Shown: positions 10,020 to 23,126 of the stretch, in pieces | Layout: the number at the start of each line of letters is the position of its first letter | How positions within the stretch are numbered: the first letter of the stretch is position 1 | Assembly: GCA_029224185.1 (NCBI GenBank) | Contig: JANZKI010000034.1 | Location: forward strand, 744,001 to 808,000 | Length of the DNA: 64,000 nt | Source: Karalla daura | Lineage: Eukaryota > Chordata > Actinopteri > Chaetodontiformes > Leiognathidae | Direction: 5' to 3' | Notes under the pieces: generated by a model | The model's input: the letters and a program-made list of their open reading frames with translations, nothing else | What the model was told of the DNA's origin: nothing | Database searches by the model: none | Position numbers and translations under genes: made by a program

Positions 10020-10790
10020 AGTCGCGAGGAGCAGTGTAATGTTTAACATTGATGGCAGTGGTGGGACAATGAATGGGGGCTTATGGAAAGAAAAGGCTGC
10101 ACTGGGCCTACGATGAGGCTCGTCGTTTAAATTTCACAAGGCGCACGGGTTTATGGCCTGCCCCGCATGAGAGAGCAAAAATGTTCCTACAAAACTGGAA
10201 AAAAGAATTTGTCTGCTGCTCAGGGTGTGGCTGGGAGCAGCGTGAAAAGAGCGAAACGAGAGCTGATTTTTAAGCGATCCCGCATGTCGGCCCTGTGCAA
10301 AGAAGAGATTGGACATGCCCAATGCTGACGGGGCCCTTTCAAACTCTGGGAGTCTCCCAGGGCCTGTGCCATCTGCTGGGGTGCATTGAAGCTGGACGCC
10401 TCATCACTTTGTATTACCATGTCAGCAGAGGAGACAATGGAGCAGGTACCTGAGCACATGGTCGTCGAGAAGAGGTTCTGCTGAAAAACCATACAATCTA
10501 TCAGCGTGCAACTCGCTACACAAACACACCACAAGATTCTTCAATTTTTGAAATGAAAATGAAGTTTCAAAGTCAAAGTATGGCAACGTTACGAATGTTT
10601 GTTTGTGGAGTTCTGTTTTTCCCATTCATTCTTATGGGAAAGAGCCAAATTGGCCAAGTGATAAACATTTGGCTCTATGGAGACAACGCTTTCACCAATC
10701 TGGAGCATGAGCTAACTGTCAAGCCGTAGGGGACAGTCTCCAGAATGCCCTGACACGATTTGGTGTGTGTAGTATGAGAACTGTGGCCAC
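10020..10790 (+). repeat. Monomer 14: K-N-Kq, alpha
   Basis: C13, TG21; agtcaaag near base 554; alpha tail. Confidence 0.95.
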
Positions 10791-11561
10791 AGTCGCGAGG
10801 AGTAGTGTAACGTTTAACATTGATGGCAGTGGTGGGACAATGAATGGGGGCTTATGGAGATAAAAGGCTGCACTGGGCCTACGATGAGGCTCGTCGTTTA
10901 AATTTCACAAGGCGCACGGGTTTATGGCCTGCCCCGCATGAGAGAGCACCAATGTTCCTACAAAACTGGAAAAAAGAATTTGTCTGCTGCTCAGGGTGTG
11001 GCTGGGAGCAGCGTGAAAAGAGCGAAACGAGAGCTGATTTTTAAGCGATCCCGCATGTCGGCCCTGTGCAAAGAAGAGATTGGACATGCCCAATGCTGAC
11101 GGGGCCCTTTCAAACTCTGGGAGTCTCCCAGGGCCTGTGCCATCTGCTGGGGTGCATTGAAGCTGGACGCCTCATCACTTTGTATTACCATGTCAGCAGA
11201 GGAGACAATGGAGCAGGTACCTGAGCACATGGTCGTCGAGAAGAGGTTCTGCTGAAAAACCATACAATCTATCAGCGTGCAACTCGCTACACAAACACAC
11301 CACAAGATTCTTCAATTTTTGAAATGAAAATGAAGTTTCAAAGCCAAAGTATGGCAACGTTACGAATGTTTGTTTGTGGAGTTCTGTTTTTCCCATTCAT
11401 TCTTATGGGAAAGAGCCTAATTGGCCAAGTGATAAACATTTGGCTCTATGGAGACTGCGCTTTCACCTATCTGGAATATGAGCTCACTGTCACGCCGTAG
11501 GGGACAGTCTCCAGAACGCCCTGACACGACTTGATGTGTGTAGTATGAGAACTGTGGCCAC
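10791..11561 (+). repeat. Monomer 15: D-N-P, beta
   Basis: T13, CG21. Beta 644a, 663g, 737c, 746g. Confidence 0.95.
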
Positions 11562-12332
11562 AGTCGCGAGGAGCAGTGTAATGTTTAACATTGATGGCAG
11601 TGGTGGGACAATGAATGGGGGCTTATGGAAAGAAAAGGCTGCACTGGGCCTACGATGAGGCTCGTCGTTTAAATTTCACAAGGCGCACGGGTTTATGGCC
11701 TGCCCCGCATGAGAGAGCACCAATGTTCCTACAAAACTGGAAAAAAGAATTTGTCTGCTGCTCAGGGTGTGGCTGGGAGCAGCGTGAAAAGAGCGAAACG
11801 AGAGCTGATTTTTAAGCGATCCCGCATGTCGGCCCTGTGCAAAGAAGAGATTGGACATGCCCAATGCTGACGGGGCCCTTTCAAACTCTGGGAGTCTCCC
11901 AGGGCCTGTGCCATCTGCTGGGGTGCATTGAAGCTGGACGCCTCATCACTTTGTATTACCATGTCAGCAGAGGAGACAATGGAGCAGGTACCTGAGCACA
12001 TGGTCGTCGAGAAGAGGTTCTGCTGAAAAACCATACAATCTATCAGCGTGCAACTCGCTACACAAACACACCACAAGATTCTTCAATTTTTGAAATGAAA
12101 ATGAAGTTTCAAAGCCAAAGTATGGCAACGTTACGAATGTTTGTTTGTGGAGTTCTGTTTTTCCCATTCATTCTTATGGGAAAGAGCCTAATTGGCCAAG
12201 TGATCAACATTTGGCTCTATGGAGACTGCGCTTTCACCTATCTGGAATATGAGCTCACTGTCACGCCGTAGGGGACAGTCTCCAGAACGCCCTGACACGA
12301 CTTGATATGTGTAGTATGAGAACTGTGGCCAC
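11562..12332 (+). repeat. Monomer 16: K-N-P, beta
   Basis: C13, TG21. Beta 644c, 746a. First K-P unit of the trimer domain. Confidence 0.95.
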
Positions 12333-13103
12333 AGTCGCGAGGAGTAGTGTAACGTTTAACATTGATGGCAGTGGTGGGACAATGAATGGGGGCTTATGGA
12401 GATAAAAGGCTGCACTGGGCCTACGATGAGGCTCGTCGTTTAAATTTCACAAGGCGCACGGGTTTATGGCCTGCCCCGCATGAGAGAGCACCAATGTTCC
12501 TACAAAACTGGAAAAAAGAATTTGTCTGCTGCTCAGGGTGTGGCTGGGAGCAGCGTGAAAAGAGCGAAACGAGAGCTGATTTTTAAGCGATCCCGCATGT
12601 CGGCCCTGTGCAAAGAAGAGATTGGACATGCCCAATGCTGACGGGGCCCTTTCAAACTCTGGGAGTCTCCCAGGGCCTGTGCCATCTGCTGGGGTGCATT
12701 GAAGCTGGACGCCTCATCACTTTGTATTACCATGTCAGCAGAGGAGACAATGGAGCAGGTACCTGAGCACATGGTCGTCGAGAAGAGGTTCTGCTGAAAA
12801 ACCATACAATCTATCAGCGTGCAACTCGCTACACAAACACACCACAAGATTCTTCAATTTTTGAAATGAAAATGAAGTTTCAAAGCCAAAGTATGGCAAC
12901 GTTACGAATGTTTGTTTGTGGAGTTCTGTTTTTCCCATTCATTCTTATGGGAAAGAGCCAAATTGGCCAAGTGATAAACATTTGGCTCTATGGAGACAAC
13001 GCTTTCACCAATCTGGAGCATGAGCTAACTGTCAAGCCGTAGGGGACAGTCTCCAGAATGCCCTGACACGATTTGGTGTGTGTAGTATGAGAACTGTGGC
13101 CAC
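12333..13103 (+). repeat. Monomer 17: D-N-P, alpha
   Basis: T13, CG21. First member of trimer 1. Confidence 0.95.
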
Positions 13104-13874
13104 AGTCGCGAGGAGTAGTGTAACCTTTAACATTGATGGCAGTGGTGGGACAATGAATGGGGGCTTATGGAGATAAAAGGCTGCACTGGGCCTACGATGA
13201 GGCTCGTCGTTTACATTTCACAAGGCGCACGGGTTTATGGCCTGCCCCGCATGAGAGAGCACCAATGTTCCTACAAAACTGGAAAAAAGAATTTGTCTGC
13301 TGCTCAGGGTGTGGCTGGGAGCAGCGTGAAAAGAGCGAAACGAGAGCTGATTTTTAAGCGATCCCGCATGTCGGCCCTGTGCAAAGAAGAGATTGGACAT
13401 GCCCAATGCTGACGGGGCCCTTTCAAACTCTGGGAGTCTCCCAGGGCCTGTGCCATCTGCTGGGGTGCATTGAAGCTGGACGCCTCATCACTTTGTATTA
13501 CCATGTCAGCAGAGGAGACAATGGAGCAGGTACCTGAGCACATGGTCGTCGAGAAGAGGTTCTGCTGAAAAACCATACAATCTATCAGCGTGCAACTCGC
13601 TACACAAACACACCACAAGATTCTTCAATTTTTGAAATGAAAATGAAGTTTCAAAGCCAAAGTATGGCAACGTTACGAATGTTTGTTTGTGGAGTTCTGT
13701 TTTTCCCATTCATTCTTATGGGAAAGAGCCTAATTGGCCAAGTGATCAACATTTGGCTCTATGGATACTGCGCTTTCACCTATCTGGAATATGAGCTCAC
13801 TGTCACGCCGTAGGGGACAGTCTCCAGAACGCCCTGACATGACTTGATGTGTGTAGTATGAGAACTGTGGCCAC
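13104..13874 (+). repeat. Monomer 18: D-H-P, beta
   Basis: T13, CC21, 111c. Beta 644c, 663t, 737t. Second member of trimer 1. Confidence 0.95.
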
Positions 13875-14645
13875 AGTCGCGAGGAGCAGTGTAATGTTTA
13901 ACATTGATGGCAGTGGTGGGACAATGAATGGGGGCTTATGGAAAGAAAAGGCTGCACTGGGCCTACGATGAGGCTCGTCGTTTAAATTTCACAAGGCGCA
14001 CGGGTTTATGGCCTGCCCCGCATGAGAGAGCACCAATGTTCCTACAAAACTGGAAAAAAGAATTTGTCTGCTGCTCAGGGTGTGGCTGGGAGCAGCGTGA
14101 AAAGAGCGAAACGAGAGCTGATTTTTAAGCGATCCCGCATGTCGGCCCTGTGCAAAGAAGAGATTGGACATGCCCAATGCTGACGGGGCCCTTTCAAACT
14201 CTGGGAGTCTCCCAGGGCCTGTGCCATCTGCTGGGGTGCATTGAAGCTGGACGCCTCATCACTTTGTATTACCATGTCAGCAGAGGAGACAATGGAGCAG
14301 GTACCTGAGCACATGGTCGTCGAGAAGAGGTTCTGCTGAAAAACCATACAATCTATCAGCGTGCAACTCGCTACACAAACACACCACAAGATTCTTCAAT
14401 TTTTGAAATGAAAATGAAGTTTCAAAGCCAAAGTATGGCAACGTTACGAATGTTTGTTTGTGGAGTTCTGTTTTTCCCATTCATTCTTATGGGAAAGAGC
14501 CTAATTGGCCAAGTGATCAACATTTGGCTCTATGGAGACTGCGCTTTCACCTATCTGGAATATGAGCTCACTGTCACGCCGTAGGGGACAGTCTCCAGAA
14601 CGCCCTGACACGACTTGATATGTGTAGTATGAGAACTGTGGCCAC
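13875..14645 (+). repeat. Monomer 19: K-N-P, beta
   Basis: C13, TG21. Beta 644c, 746a. Third member of trimer 1. Confidence 0.95.
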
Positions 14646-15416
14646 AGTCGCGAGGAGTAGTGTAACGTTTAACATTGATGGCAGTGGTGGGACAATGAAT
14701 GGGGGCTTATGGAGATAAAAGGCTGCACTGGGCCTACGATGAGGCTCGTCGTTTAAATTTCACAAGGCGCACGGGTTTATGGCCTGCCCCGCATGAGAGA
14801 GCACCAATGTTCCTACAAAACTGGAAAAAAGAATTTGTCTGCTGCTCAGGGTGTGGCTGGGAGCAGCGTGAAAAGAGCGAAACGAGAGCTGATTTTTAAG
14901 CGATCCCGCATGTCGGCCCTGTGCAAAGAAGAGATTGGACATGCCCAATGCTGACGGGGCCCTTTCAAACTCTGGGAGTCTCCCAGGGCCTGTGCCATCT
15001 GCTGGGGTGCATTGAAGCTGGACGCCTCATCACTTTGTATTACCATGTCAGCAGAGGAGACAATGGAGCAGGTACCTGAGCACATGGTCGTCGAGAAGAG
15101 GTTCTGCTGAAAAACCATACAATCTATCAGCGTGCAACTCGCTACACAAACACACCACAAGATTCTTCAATTTTTGAAATGAAAATGAAGTTTCAAAGCC
15201 AAAGTATGGCAACGTTACGAATGTTTGTTTGTGGAGTTCTGTTTTTCCCATTCATTCTTATGGGAAAGAGCCAAATTGGCCAAGTGATAAACATTTGGCT
15301 CTATGGAGACAACGCTTTCACCAATCTGGAGCATGAGCTAACTGTCAAGCCGTAGGGGACAGTCTCCAGAATGCCCTGACACGATTTGGTGTGTGTAGTA
15401 TGAGAACTGTGGCCAC
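14646..15416 (+). repeat. Monomer 20: D-N-P, alpha
   Basis: T13, CG21. First member of trimer 2. Confidence 0.95.
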
Positions 15417-16187
15417 AGTCGCGAGGAGTAGTGTAACCTTTAACATTGATGGCAGTGGTGGGACAATGAATGGGGGCTTATGGAGATAAAAGGCTGCACT
15501 GGGCCTACGATGAGGCTCGTCGTTTACATTTCACAAGGCGCACGGGTTTATGGCCTGCCCCGCATGAGAGAGCACCAATGTTCCTACAAAACTGGAAAAA
15601 AGAATTTGTCTGCTGCTCAGGGTGTGGCTGGGAGCAGCGTGAAAAGAGCGAAACGAGAGCTGATTTTTAAGCGATCCCGCATGTCGGCCCTGTGCAAAGA
15701 AGAGATTGGACATGCCCAATGCTGACGGGGCCCTTTCAAACTCTGGGAGTCTCCCAGGGCCTGTGCCATCTGCTGGGGTGCATTGAAGCTGGACGCCTCA
15801 TCACTTTGTATTACCATGTCAGCAGAGGAGACAATGGAGCAGGTACCTGAGCACATGGTCGTCGAGAAGAGGTTCTGCTGAAAAACCATACAATCTATCA
15901 GCGTGCAACTCGCTACACAAACACACCACAAGATTCTTCAATTTTTGAAATGAAAATGAAGTTTCAAAGCCAAAGTATGGCAACGTTACGAATGTTTGTT
16001 TGTGGAGTTCTGTTTTTCCCATTCATTCTTATGGGAAAGAGCCTAATTGGCCAAGTGATCAACATTTGGCTCTATGGATACTGCGCTTTCACCTATCTGG
16101 AATATGAGCTCACTGTCACGCCGTAGGGGACAGTCTCCAGAACGCCCTGACATGACTTGATGTGTGTAGTATGAGAACTGTGGCCAC
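15417..16187 (+). repeat. Monomer 21: D-H-P, beta
   Basis: CC21, 111c. Beta 644c, 663t, 737t. Second member of trimer 2. Confidence 0.95.
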
Positions 16188-16958
16188 AGTCGCGAGGAGC
16201 AGTGTAATGTTTAACATTGATGGCAGTGGTGGGACAATGAATGGGGGCTTATGGAAAGAAAAGGCTGCACTGGGCCTACGATGAGGCTCGTCGTTTAAAT
16301 TTCACAAGGCGCACGGGTTTATGGCCTGCCCCGCATGAGAGAGCACCAATGTTCCTACAAAACTGGAAAAAAGAATTTGTCTGCTGCTCAGGGTGTGGCT
16401 GGGAGCAGCGTGAAAAGAGCGAAACGAGAGCTGATTTTTAAGCGATCCCGCATGTCGGCCCTGTGCAAAGAAGAGATTGGACATGCCCAATGCTGACGGG
16501 GCCCTTTCAAACTCTGGGAGTCTCCCAGGGCCTGTGCCATCTGCTGGGGTGCATTGAAGCTGGACGCCTCATCACTTTGTATTACCATGTCAGCAGAGGA
16601 GACAATGGAGCAGGTACCTGAGCACATGGTCGTCGAGAAGAGGTTCTGCTGAAAAACCATACAATCTATCAGCGTGCAACTCGCTACACAAACACACCAC
16701 AAGATTCTTCAATTTTTGAAATGAAAATGAAGTTTCAAAGCCAAAGTATGGCAACGTTACGAATGTTTGTTTGTGGAGTTCTGTTTTTCCCATTCATTCT
16801 TATGGGAAAGAGCCTAATTGGCCAAGTGATCAACATTTGGCTCTATGGAGACTGCGCTTTCACCTATCTGGAATATGAGCTCACTGTCACGCCGTAGGGG
16901 ACAGTCTCCAGAACGCCCTGACACGACTTGATATGTGTAGTATGAGAACTGTGGCCAC
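16188..16958 (+). repeat. Monomer 22: K-N-P, beta
   Basis: C13, TG21. Beta 644c, 746a. Third member of trimer 2. Confidence 0.95.
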
Positions 16959-17729
16959 AGTCGCGAGGAGTAGTGTAACGTTTAACATTGATGGCAGTGG
17001 TGGGACAATGAATGGGGGCTTATGGAGATAAAAGGCTGCACTGGGCCTACGATGAGGCTCGTCGTTTAAATTTCACAAGGCGCACGGGTTTATGGCCTGC
17101 CCCGCATGAGAGAGCACCAATGTTCCTACAAAACTGGAAAAAAGAATTTGTCTGCTGCTCAGGGTGTGGCTGGGAGCAGCGTGAAAAGAGCGAAACGAGA
17201 GCTGATTTTTAAGCGATCCCGCATGTCGGCCCTGTGCAAAGAAGAGATTGGACATGCCCAATGCTGACGGGGCCCTTTCAAACTCTGGGAGTCTCCCAGG
17301 GCCTGTGCCATCTGCTGGGGTGCATTGAAGCTGGACGCCTCATCACTTTGTATTACCATGTCAGCAGAGGAGACAATGGAGCAGGTACCTGAGCACATGG
17401 TCGTCGAGAAGAGGTTCTGCTGAAAAACCATACAATCTATCAGCGTGCAACTCGCTACACAAACACACCACAAGATTCTTCAATTTTTGAAATGAAAATG
17501 AAGTTTCAAAGCCAAAGTATGGCAACGTTACGAATGTTTGTTTGTGGAGTTCTGTTTTTCCCATTCATTCTTATGGGAAAGAGCCAAATTGGCCAAGTGA
17601 TAAACATTTGGCTCTATGGAGACAACGCTTTCACCAATCTGGAGCATGAGCTAACTGTCAAGCCGTAGGGGACAGTCTCCAGAATGCCCTGACACGATTT
17701 GGTGTGTGTAGTATGAGAACTGTGGCCAC
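16959..17729 (+). repeat. Monomer 23: D-N-P, alpha
   Basis: T13, CG21. First member of trimer 3. Confidence 0.95.
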
Positions 17730-18500
17730 AGTCGCGAGGAGTAGTGTAACCTTTAACATTGATGGCAGTGGTGGGACAATGAATGGGGGCTTATGGAGAT
17801 AAAAGGCTGCACTGGGCCTACGATGAGGCTCGTCGTTTACATTTCACAAGGCGCACGGGTTTATGGCCTGCCCCGCATGAGAGAGCACCAATGTTCCTAC
17901 AAAACTGGAAAAAAGAATTTGTCTGCTGCTCAGGGTGTGGCTGGGAGCAGCGTGAAAAGAGCGAAACGAGAGCTGATTTTTAAGCGATCCCGCATGTCGG
18001 CCCTGTGCAAAGAAGAGATTGGACATGCCCAATGCTGACGGGGCCCTTTCAAACTCTGGGAGTCTCCCAGGGCCTGTGCCATCTGCTGGGGTGCATTGAA
18101 GCTGGACGCCTCATCACTTTGTATTACCATGTCAGCAGAGGAGACAATGGAGCAGGTACCTGAGCACATGGTCGTCGAGAAGAGGTTCTGCTGAAAAACC
18201 ATACAATCTATCAGCGTGCAACTCGCTACACAAACACACCACAAGATTCTTCAATTTTTGAAATGAAAATGAAGTTTCAAAGCCAAAGTATGGCAACGTT
18301 ACGAATGTTTGTTTGTGGAGTTCTGTTTTTCCCATTCATTCTTATGGGAAAGAGCCTAATTGGCCAAGTGATCAACATTTGGCTCTATGGAGACTGCGCT
18401 TTCACCTATCTGGAATATGAGCTCACTGTCACGCCGTAGGGGACAGTCTCCAGAACGCCCTGACATGACTTGATGTGTGTAGTATGAGAACTGTGGCCAC
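17730..18500 (+). repeat. Monomer 24: D-H-P, beta
   Basis: CC21, 111c. Beta 644c, 737t, but 663g where the second members of trimers 1, 2 and 4 have 663t. Confidence 0.95.
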
Positions 18501-19271
18501 AGTCGCGAGGAGCAGTGTAATGTTTAACATTGATGGCAGTGGTGGGACAATGAATGGGGGCTTATGGAAAGAAAAGGCTGCACTGGGCCTACGATGAGGC
18601 TCGTCGTTTAAATTTCACAAGGCGCACGGGTTTATGGCCTGCCCCGCATGAGAGAGCACCAATGTTCCTACAAAACTGGAAAAAAGAATTTGTCTGCTGC
18701 TCAGGGTGTGGCTGGGAGCAGCGTGAAAAGAGCGAAACGAGAGCTGATTTTTAAGCGATCCCGCATGTCGGCCCTGTGCAAAGAAGAGATTGGACATGCC
18801 CAATGCTGACGGGGCCCTTTCAAACTCTGGGAGTCTCCCAGGGCCTGTGCCATCTGCTGGGGTGCATTGAAGCTGGACGCCTCATCACTTTGTATTACCA
18901 TGTCAGCAGAGGAGACAATGGAGCAGGTACCTGAGCACATGGTCGTCGAGAAGAGGTTCTGCTGAAAAACCATACAATCTATCAGCGTGCAACTCGCTAC
19001 ACAAACACACCACAAGATTCTTCAATTTTTGAAATGAAAATGAAGTTTCAAAGCCAAAGTATGGCAACGTTACGAATGTTTGTTTGTGGAGTTCTGTTTT
19101 TCCCATTCATTCTTATGGGAAAGAGCCTAATTGGCCAAGTGATCAACATTTGGCTCTATGGAGACTGCGCTTTCACCTATCTGGAATATGAGCTCACTGT
19201 CACGCCGTAGGGGACAGTCTCCAGAACGCCCTGACACGACTTGATATGTGTAGTATGAGAACTGTGGCCAC
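18501..19271 (+). repeat. Monomer 25: K-N-P, beta
   Basis: C13, TG21. Beta 644c, 746a. Third member of trimer 3. Confidence 0.95.
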
Positions 19272-20042
19272 AGTCGCGAGGAGTAGTGTAACGTTTAACA
19301 TTGATGGCAGTGGTGGGACAATGAATGGGGGCTTATGGAGATAAAAGGCTGCACTGGGCCTACGATGAGGCTCGTCGTTTAAATTTCACAAGGCGCACGG
19401 GTTTATGGCCTGCCCCGCATGAGAGAGCACCAATGTTCCTACAAAACTGGAAAAAAGAATTTGTCTGCTGCTCAGGGTGTGGCTGGGAGCAGCGTGAAAA
19501 GAGCGAAACGAGAGCTGATTTTTAAGCGATCCCGCATGTCGGCCCTGTGCAAAGAAGAGATTGGACATGCCCAATGCTGACGGGGCCCTTTCAAACTCTG
19601 GGAGTCTCCCAGGGCCTGTGCCATCTGCTGGGGTGCATTGAAGCTGGACGCCTCATCACTTTGTATTACCATGTCAGCAGAGGAGACAATGGAGCAGGTA
19701 CCTGAGCACATGGTCGTCGAGAAGAGGTTCTGCTGAAAAACCATACAATCTATCAGCGTGCAACTCGCTACACAAACACACCACAAGATTCTTCAATTTT
19801 TGAAATGAAAATGAAGTTTCAAAGCCAAAGTATGGCAACGTTACGAATGTTTGTTTGTGGAGTTCTGTTTTTCCCATTCATTCTTATGGGAAAGAGCCAA
19901 ATTGGCCAAGTGATAAACATTTGGCTCTATGGAGACAACGCTTTCACCAATCTGGAGCATGAGCTAACTGTCAAGCCGTAGGGGACAGTCTCCAGAATGC
20001 CCTGACACGATTTGGTGTGTGTAGTATGAGAACTGTGGCCAC
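19272..20042 (+). repeat. Monomer 26: D-N-P, alpha
   Basis: T13, CG21. First member of trimer 4. Confidence 0.95.
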
Positions 20043-20813
20043 AGTCGCGAGGAGTAGTGTAACCTTTAACATTGATGGCAGTGGTGGGACAATGAATGGG
20101 GGCTTATGGAGATAAAAGGCTGCACTGGGCCTACGATGAGGCTCGTCGTTTACATTTCACAAGGCGCACGGGTTTATGGCCTGCCCCGCATGAGAGAGCA
20201 CCAATGTTCCTACAAAACTGGAAAAAAGAATTTGTCTGCTGCTCAGGGTGTGGCTGGGAGCAGCGTGAAAAGAGCGAAACGAGAGCTGATTTTTAAGCGA
20301 TCCCGCATGTCGGCCCTGTGCAAAGAAGAGATTGGACATGCCCAATGCTGACGGGGCCCTTTCAAACTCTGGGAGTCTCCCAGGGCCTGTGCCATCTGCT
20401 GGGGTGCATTGAAGCTGGACGCCTCATCACTTTGTATTACCATGTCAGCAGAGGAGACAATGGAGCAGGTACCTGAGCACATGGTCGTCGAGAAGAGGTT
20501 CTGCTGAAAAACCATACAATCTATCAGCGTGCAACTCGCTACACAAACACACCACAAGATTCTTCAATTTTTGAAATGAAAATGAAGTTTCAAAGCCAAA
20601 GTATGGCAACGTTACGAATGTTTGTTTGTGGAGTTCTGTTTTTCCCATTCATTCTTATGGGAAAGAGCCTAATTGGCCAAGTGATCAACATTTGGCTCTA
20701 TGGATACTGCGCTTTCACCTATCTGGAATATGAGCTCACTGTCACGCCGTAGGGGACAGTCTCCAGAACGCCCTGACATGACTTGATGTGTGTAGTATGA
20801 GAACTGTGGCCAC
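20043..20813 (+). repeat. Monomer 27: D-H-P, beta
   Basis: CC21, 111c. Beta 644c, 663t, 737t. Second member of trimer 4. Confidence 0.95.
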
Positions 20814-21584
20814 AGTCGCGAGGAGCAGTGTAATGTTTAACATTGATGGCAGTGGTGGGACAATGAATGGGGGCTTATGGAAAGAAAAGGCTGCACTGGG
20901 CCTACGATGAGGCTCGTCGTTTAAATTTCACAAGGCGCACGGGTTTATGGCCTGCCCCGCATGAGAGAGCACCAATGTTCCTACAAAACTGGAAAAAAGA
21001 ATTTGTCTGCTGCTCAGGGTGTGGCTGGGAGCAGCGTGAAAAGAGCGAAACGAGAGCTGATTTTTAAGCGATCCCGCATGTCGGCCCTGTGCAAAGAAGA
21101 GATTGGACATGCCCAATGCTGAGGGGGCCCTCTCAAACTCTGGGAGTCTCCCAGGGCCTGTGCCATCTGCTGGGGTGCATTGAAGCTGGACGCCTCATCA
21201 CTTTGTATTACCATGTCAGCAGAGGAGACAATGGAGCAGGTACCTGAGCACATGGTCGTCGAGAAGAGGTTCTGCTGAAAAACCATACAATCTATCAGCG
21301 TGCAACTCGCTACACAAACACACCACAAGATTCTTCAATTTTTGAAATGAAAATGAAGTTTCAAAGCCAAAGTATGGCAACGTTACGAATGTTTGTTTGT
21401 GGAGTTCTGTTTTTCCCATTCATTCTTATGGGAAAGAGCCTAATTGGCCAAGTGATCAACATTTGGCTCTATGGATACTGCGCTTTCACCTATCTGGAAT
21501 ATGAGCTCACTGTCACGCCGTAGGGGACAGTCTCCAGAACGCCCTGACATGACTTGATGTGTGTAGTATGAGAACTGTGGCCAC
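20814..21584 (+). repeat. Monomer 28: K-N-P, second-member-like beta tail
   Basis: C13, TG21; private agggggccctctc. Its tail has 663t and 737t, as in the trimer's second member, not the 746a tail of other K-P units. Confidence 0.95.
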
Positions 21585-22355
21585 AGTCGCGAGGAGCAGT
21601 GTAATGTTTAACATTGATGGCAGTGGTGGGACAATGAATGGGGGCTTATGGAAAGAAAAGGCTGCACTGGGCCTACGATGAGGCTCGTCGTTTAAATTTC
21701 ACAAGGCGCACGGGTTTATGGCCTGCCCCGCATGAGAGAGCACCAATGTTCCTACAAAACTGGAAAAAAGAATTTGTCTGCTGCTCAGGGTGTGGCTGGG
21801 AGCAGCGTGAAAAGAGCGAAACGAGAGCTGATTTTTAAGCGATCCCGCATGTCGGCCCTGTGCAAAGAAGAGATTGGACATGCCCAATGCTGACGGGGCC
21901 CTTTCAAACTCTGGGAGTCTCCCAGGGCCTGTGCCATCTGCTGGGGTGCATTGAAGCTGGACGCCTCATCACTTTGTATTACCATGTCAGCAGAGGAGAC
22001 AATGGAGCAGGTACCTGAGCACATGGTCGTCGAGAAGAGGTTCTGCTGAAAAACCATACAATCTATCAGCGTGCAACTCGCTACACAAACACACCACAAG
22101 ATTCTTCAATTTTTGAAATGAAAATGAAGTTTCAAAGCCAAAGTATGGCAACGTTACGAATGTTTGTTTGTGGAGTTCTGTTTTTCCCATTCATTCTTAT
22201 GGGAAAGAGCCTAATTGGCCAAGTGATCAACATTTGGCTCTATGGAGACTGCGCTTTCACCTATCTGGAATATGAGCTCACTGTCACGCCGTAGGGGACA
22301 GTCTCCAGAACGCCCTGACACGACTTGATATGTGTAGTATGAGAACTGTGGCCAC
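21585..22355 (+). repeat. Monomer 29: extra K-N-P, beta
   Basis: C13, TG21. Beta 644c, 746a. Extra K-P unit that shifts the trimer register by one monomer. Confidence 0.95.
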
Positions 22356-23126
22356 AGTCGCGAGGAGTAGTGTAACGTTTAACATTGATGGCAGTGGTGG
22401 GACAATGAATGGGGGCTTATGGAGATAAAAGGCTGCACTGGGCCTACGATGAGGCTCGTCGTTTAAATTTCACAAGGCGCACGGGTTTATGGCCTGCCCC
22501 GCATGAGAGAGCACCAATGTTCCTACAAAACTGGAAAAAAGAATTTGTCTGCTGCTCAGGGTGTGGCTGGGAGCAGCGTGAAAAGAGCGAAACGAGAGCT
22601 GATTTTTAAGCGATCCCGCATGTCGGCCCTGTGCAAAGAAGAGATTGGACATGCCCAATGCTGACGGGGCCCTTTCAAACTCTGGGAGTCTCCCAGGGCC
22701 TGTGCCATCTGCTGGGGTGCATTGAAGCTGGACGCCTCATCACTTTGTATTACCATGTCAGCAGAGGAGACAATGGAGCAGGTACCTGAGCACATGGTCG
22801 TCGAGAAGAGGTTCTGCTGAAAAACCATACAATCTATCAGCGTGCAACTCGCTACACAAACACACCACAAGATTCTTCAATTTTTGAAATGAAAATGAAG
22901 TTTCAAAGCCAAAGTATGGCAACGTTACGAATGTTTGTTTGTGGAGTTCTGTTTTTCCCATTCATTCTTATGGGAAAGAGCCAAATTGGCCAAGTGATAA
23001 ACATTTGGCTCTATGGAGACAACGCTTTCACCAATCTGGAGCATGAGCTAACTGTCAAGCCGTAGGGGACAGTCTCCAGAATGCCCTGACACGATTTGGT
23101 GTGTGTAGTATGAGAACTGTGGCCAC
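22356..23126 (+). repeat. Monomer 30: D-N-P, alpha
   Basis: T13, CG21. First member of trimer 5. Confidence 0.95.

Larger units (their letters stand above)
7707..11561 (+). repeat. Mixed monomer region (units 11-15)
   Basis: Five 771-bp monomers without a clear repeated order: D-alpha, D-beta, H-beta, K-alpha, D-beta. It lies between the v block and the trimer HOR and holds the same elements as the trimer in a less regular order. Confidence 0.75.
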
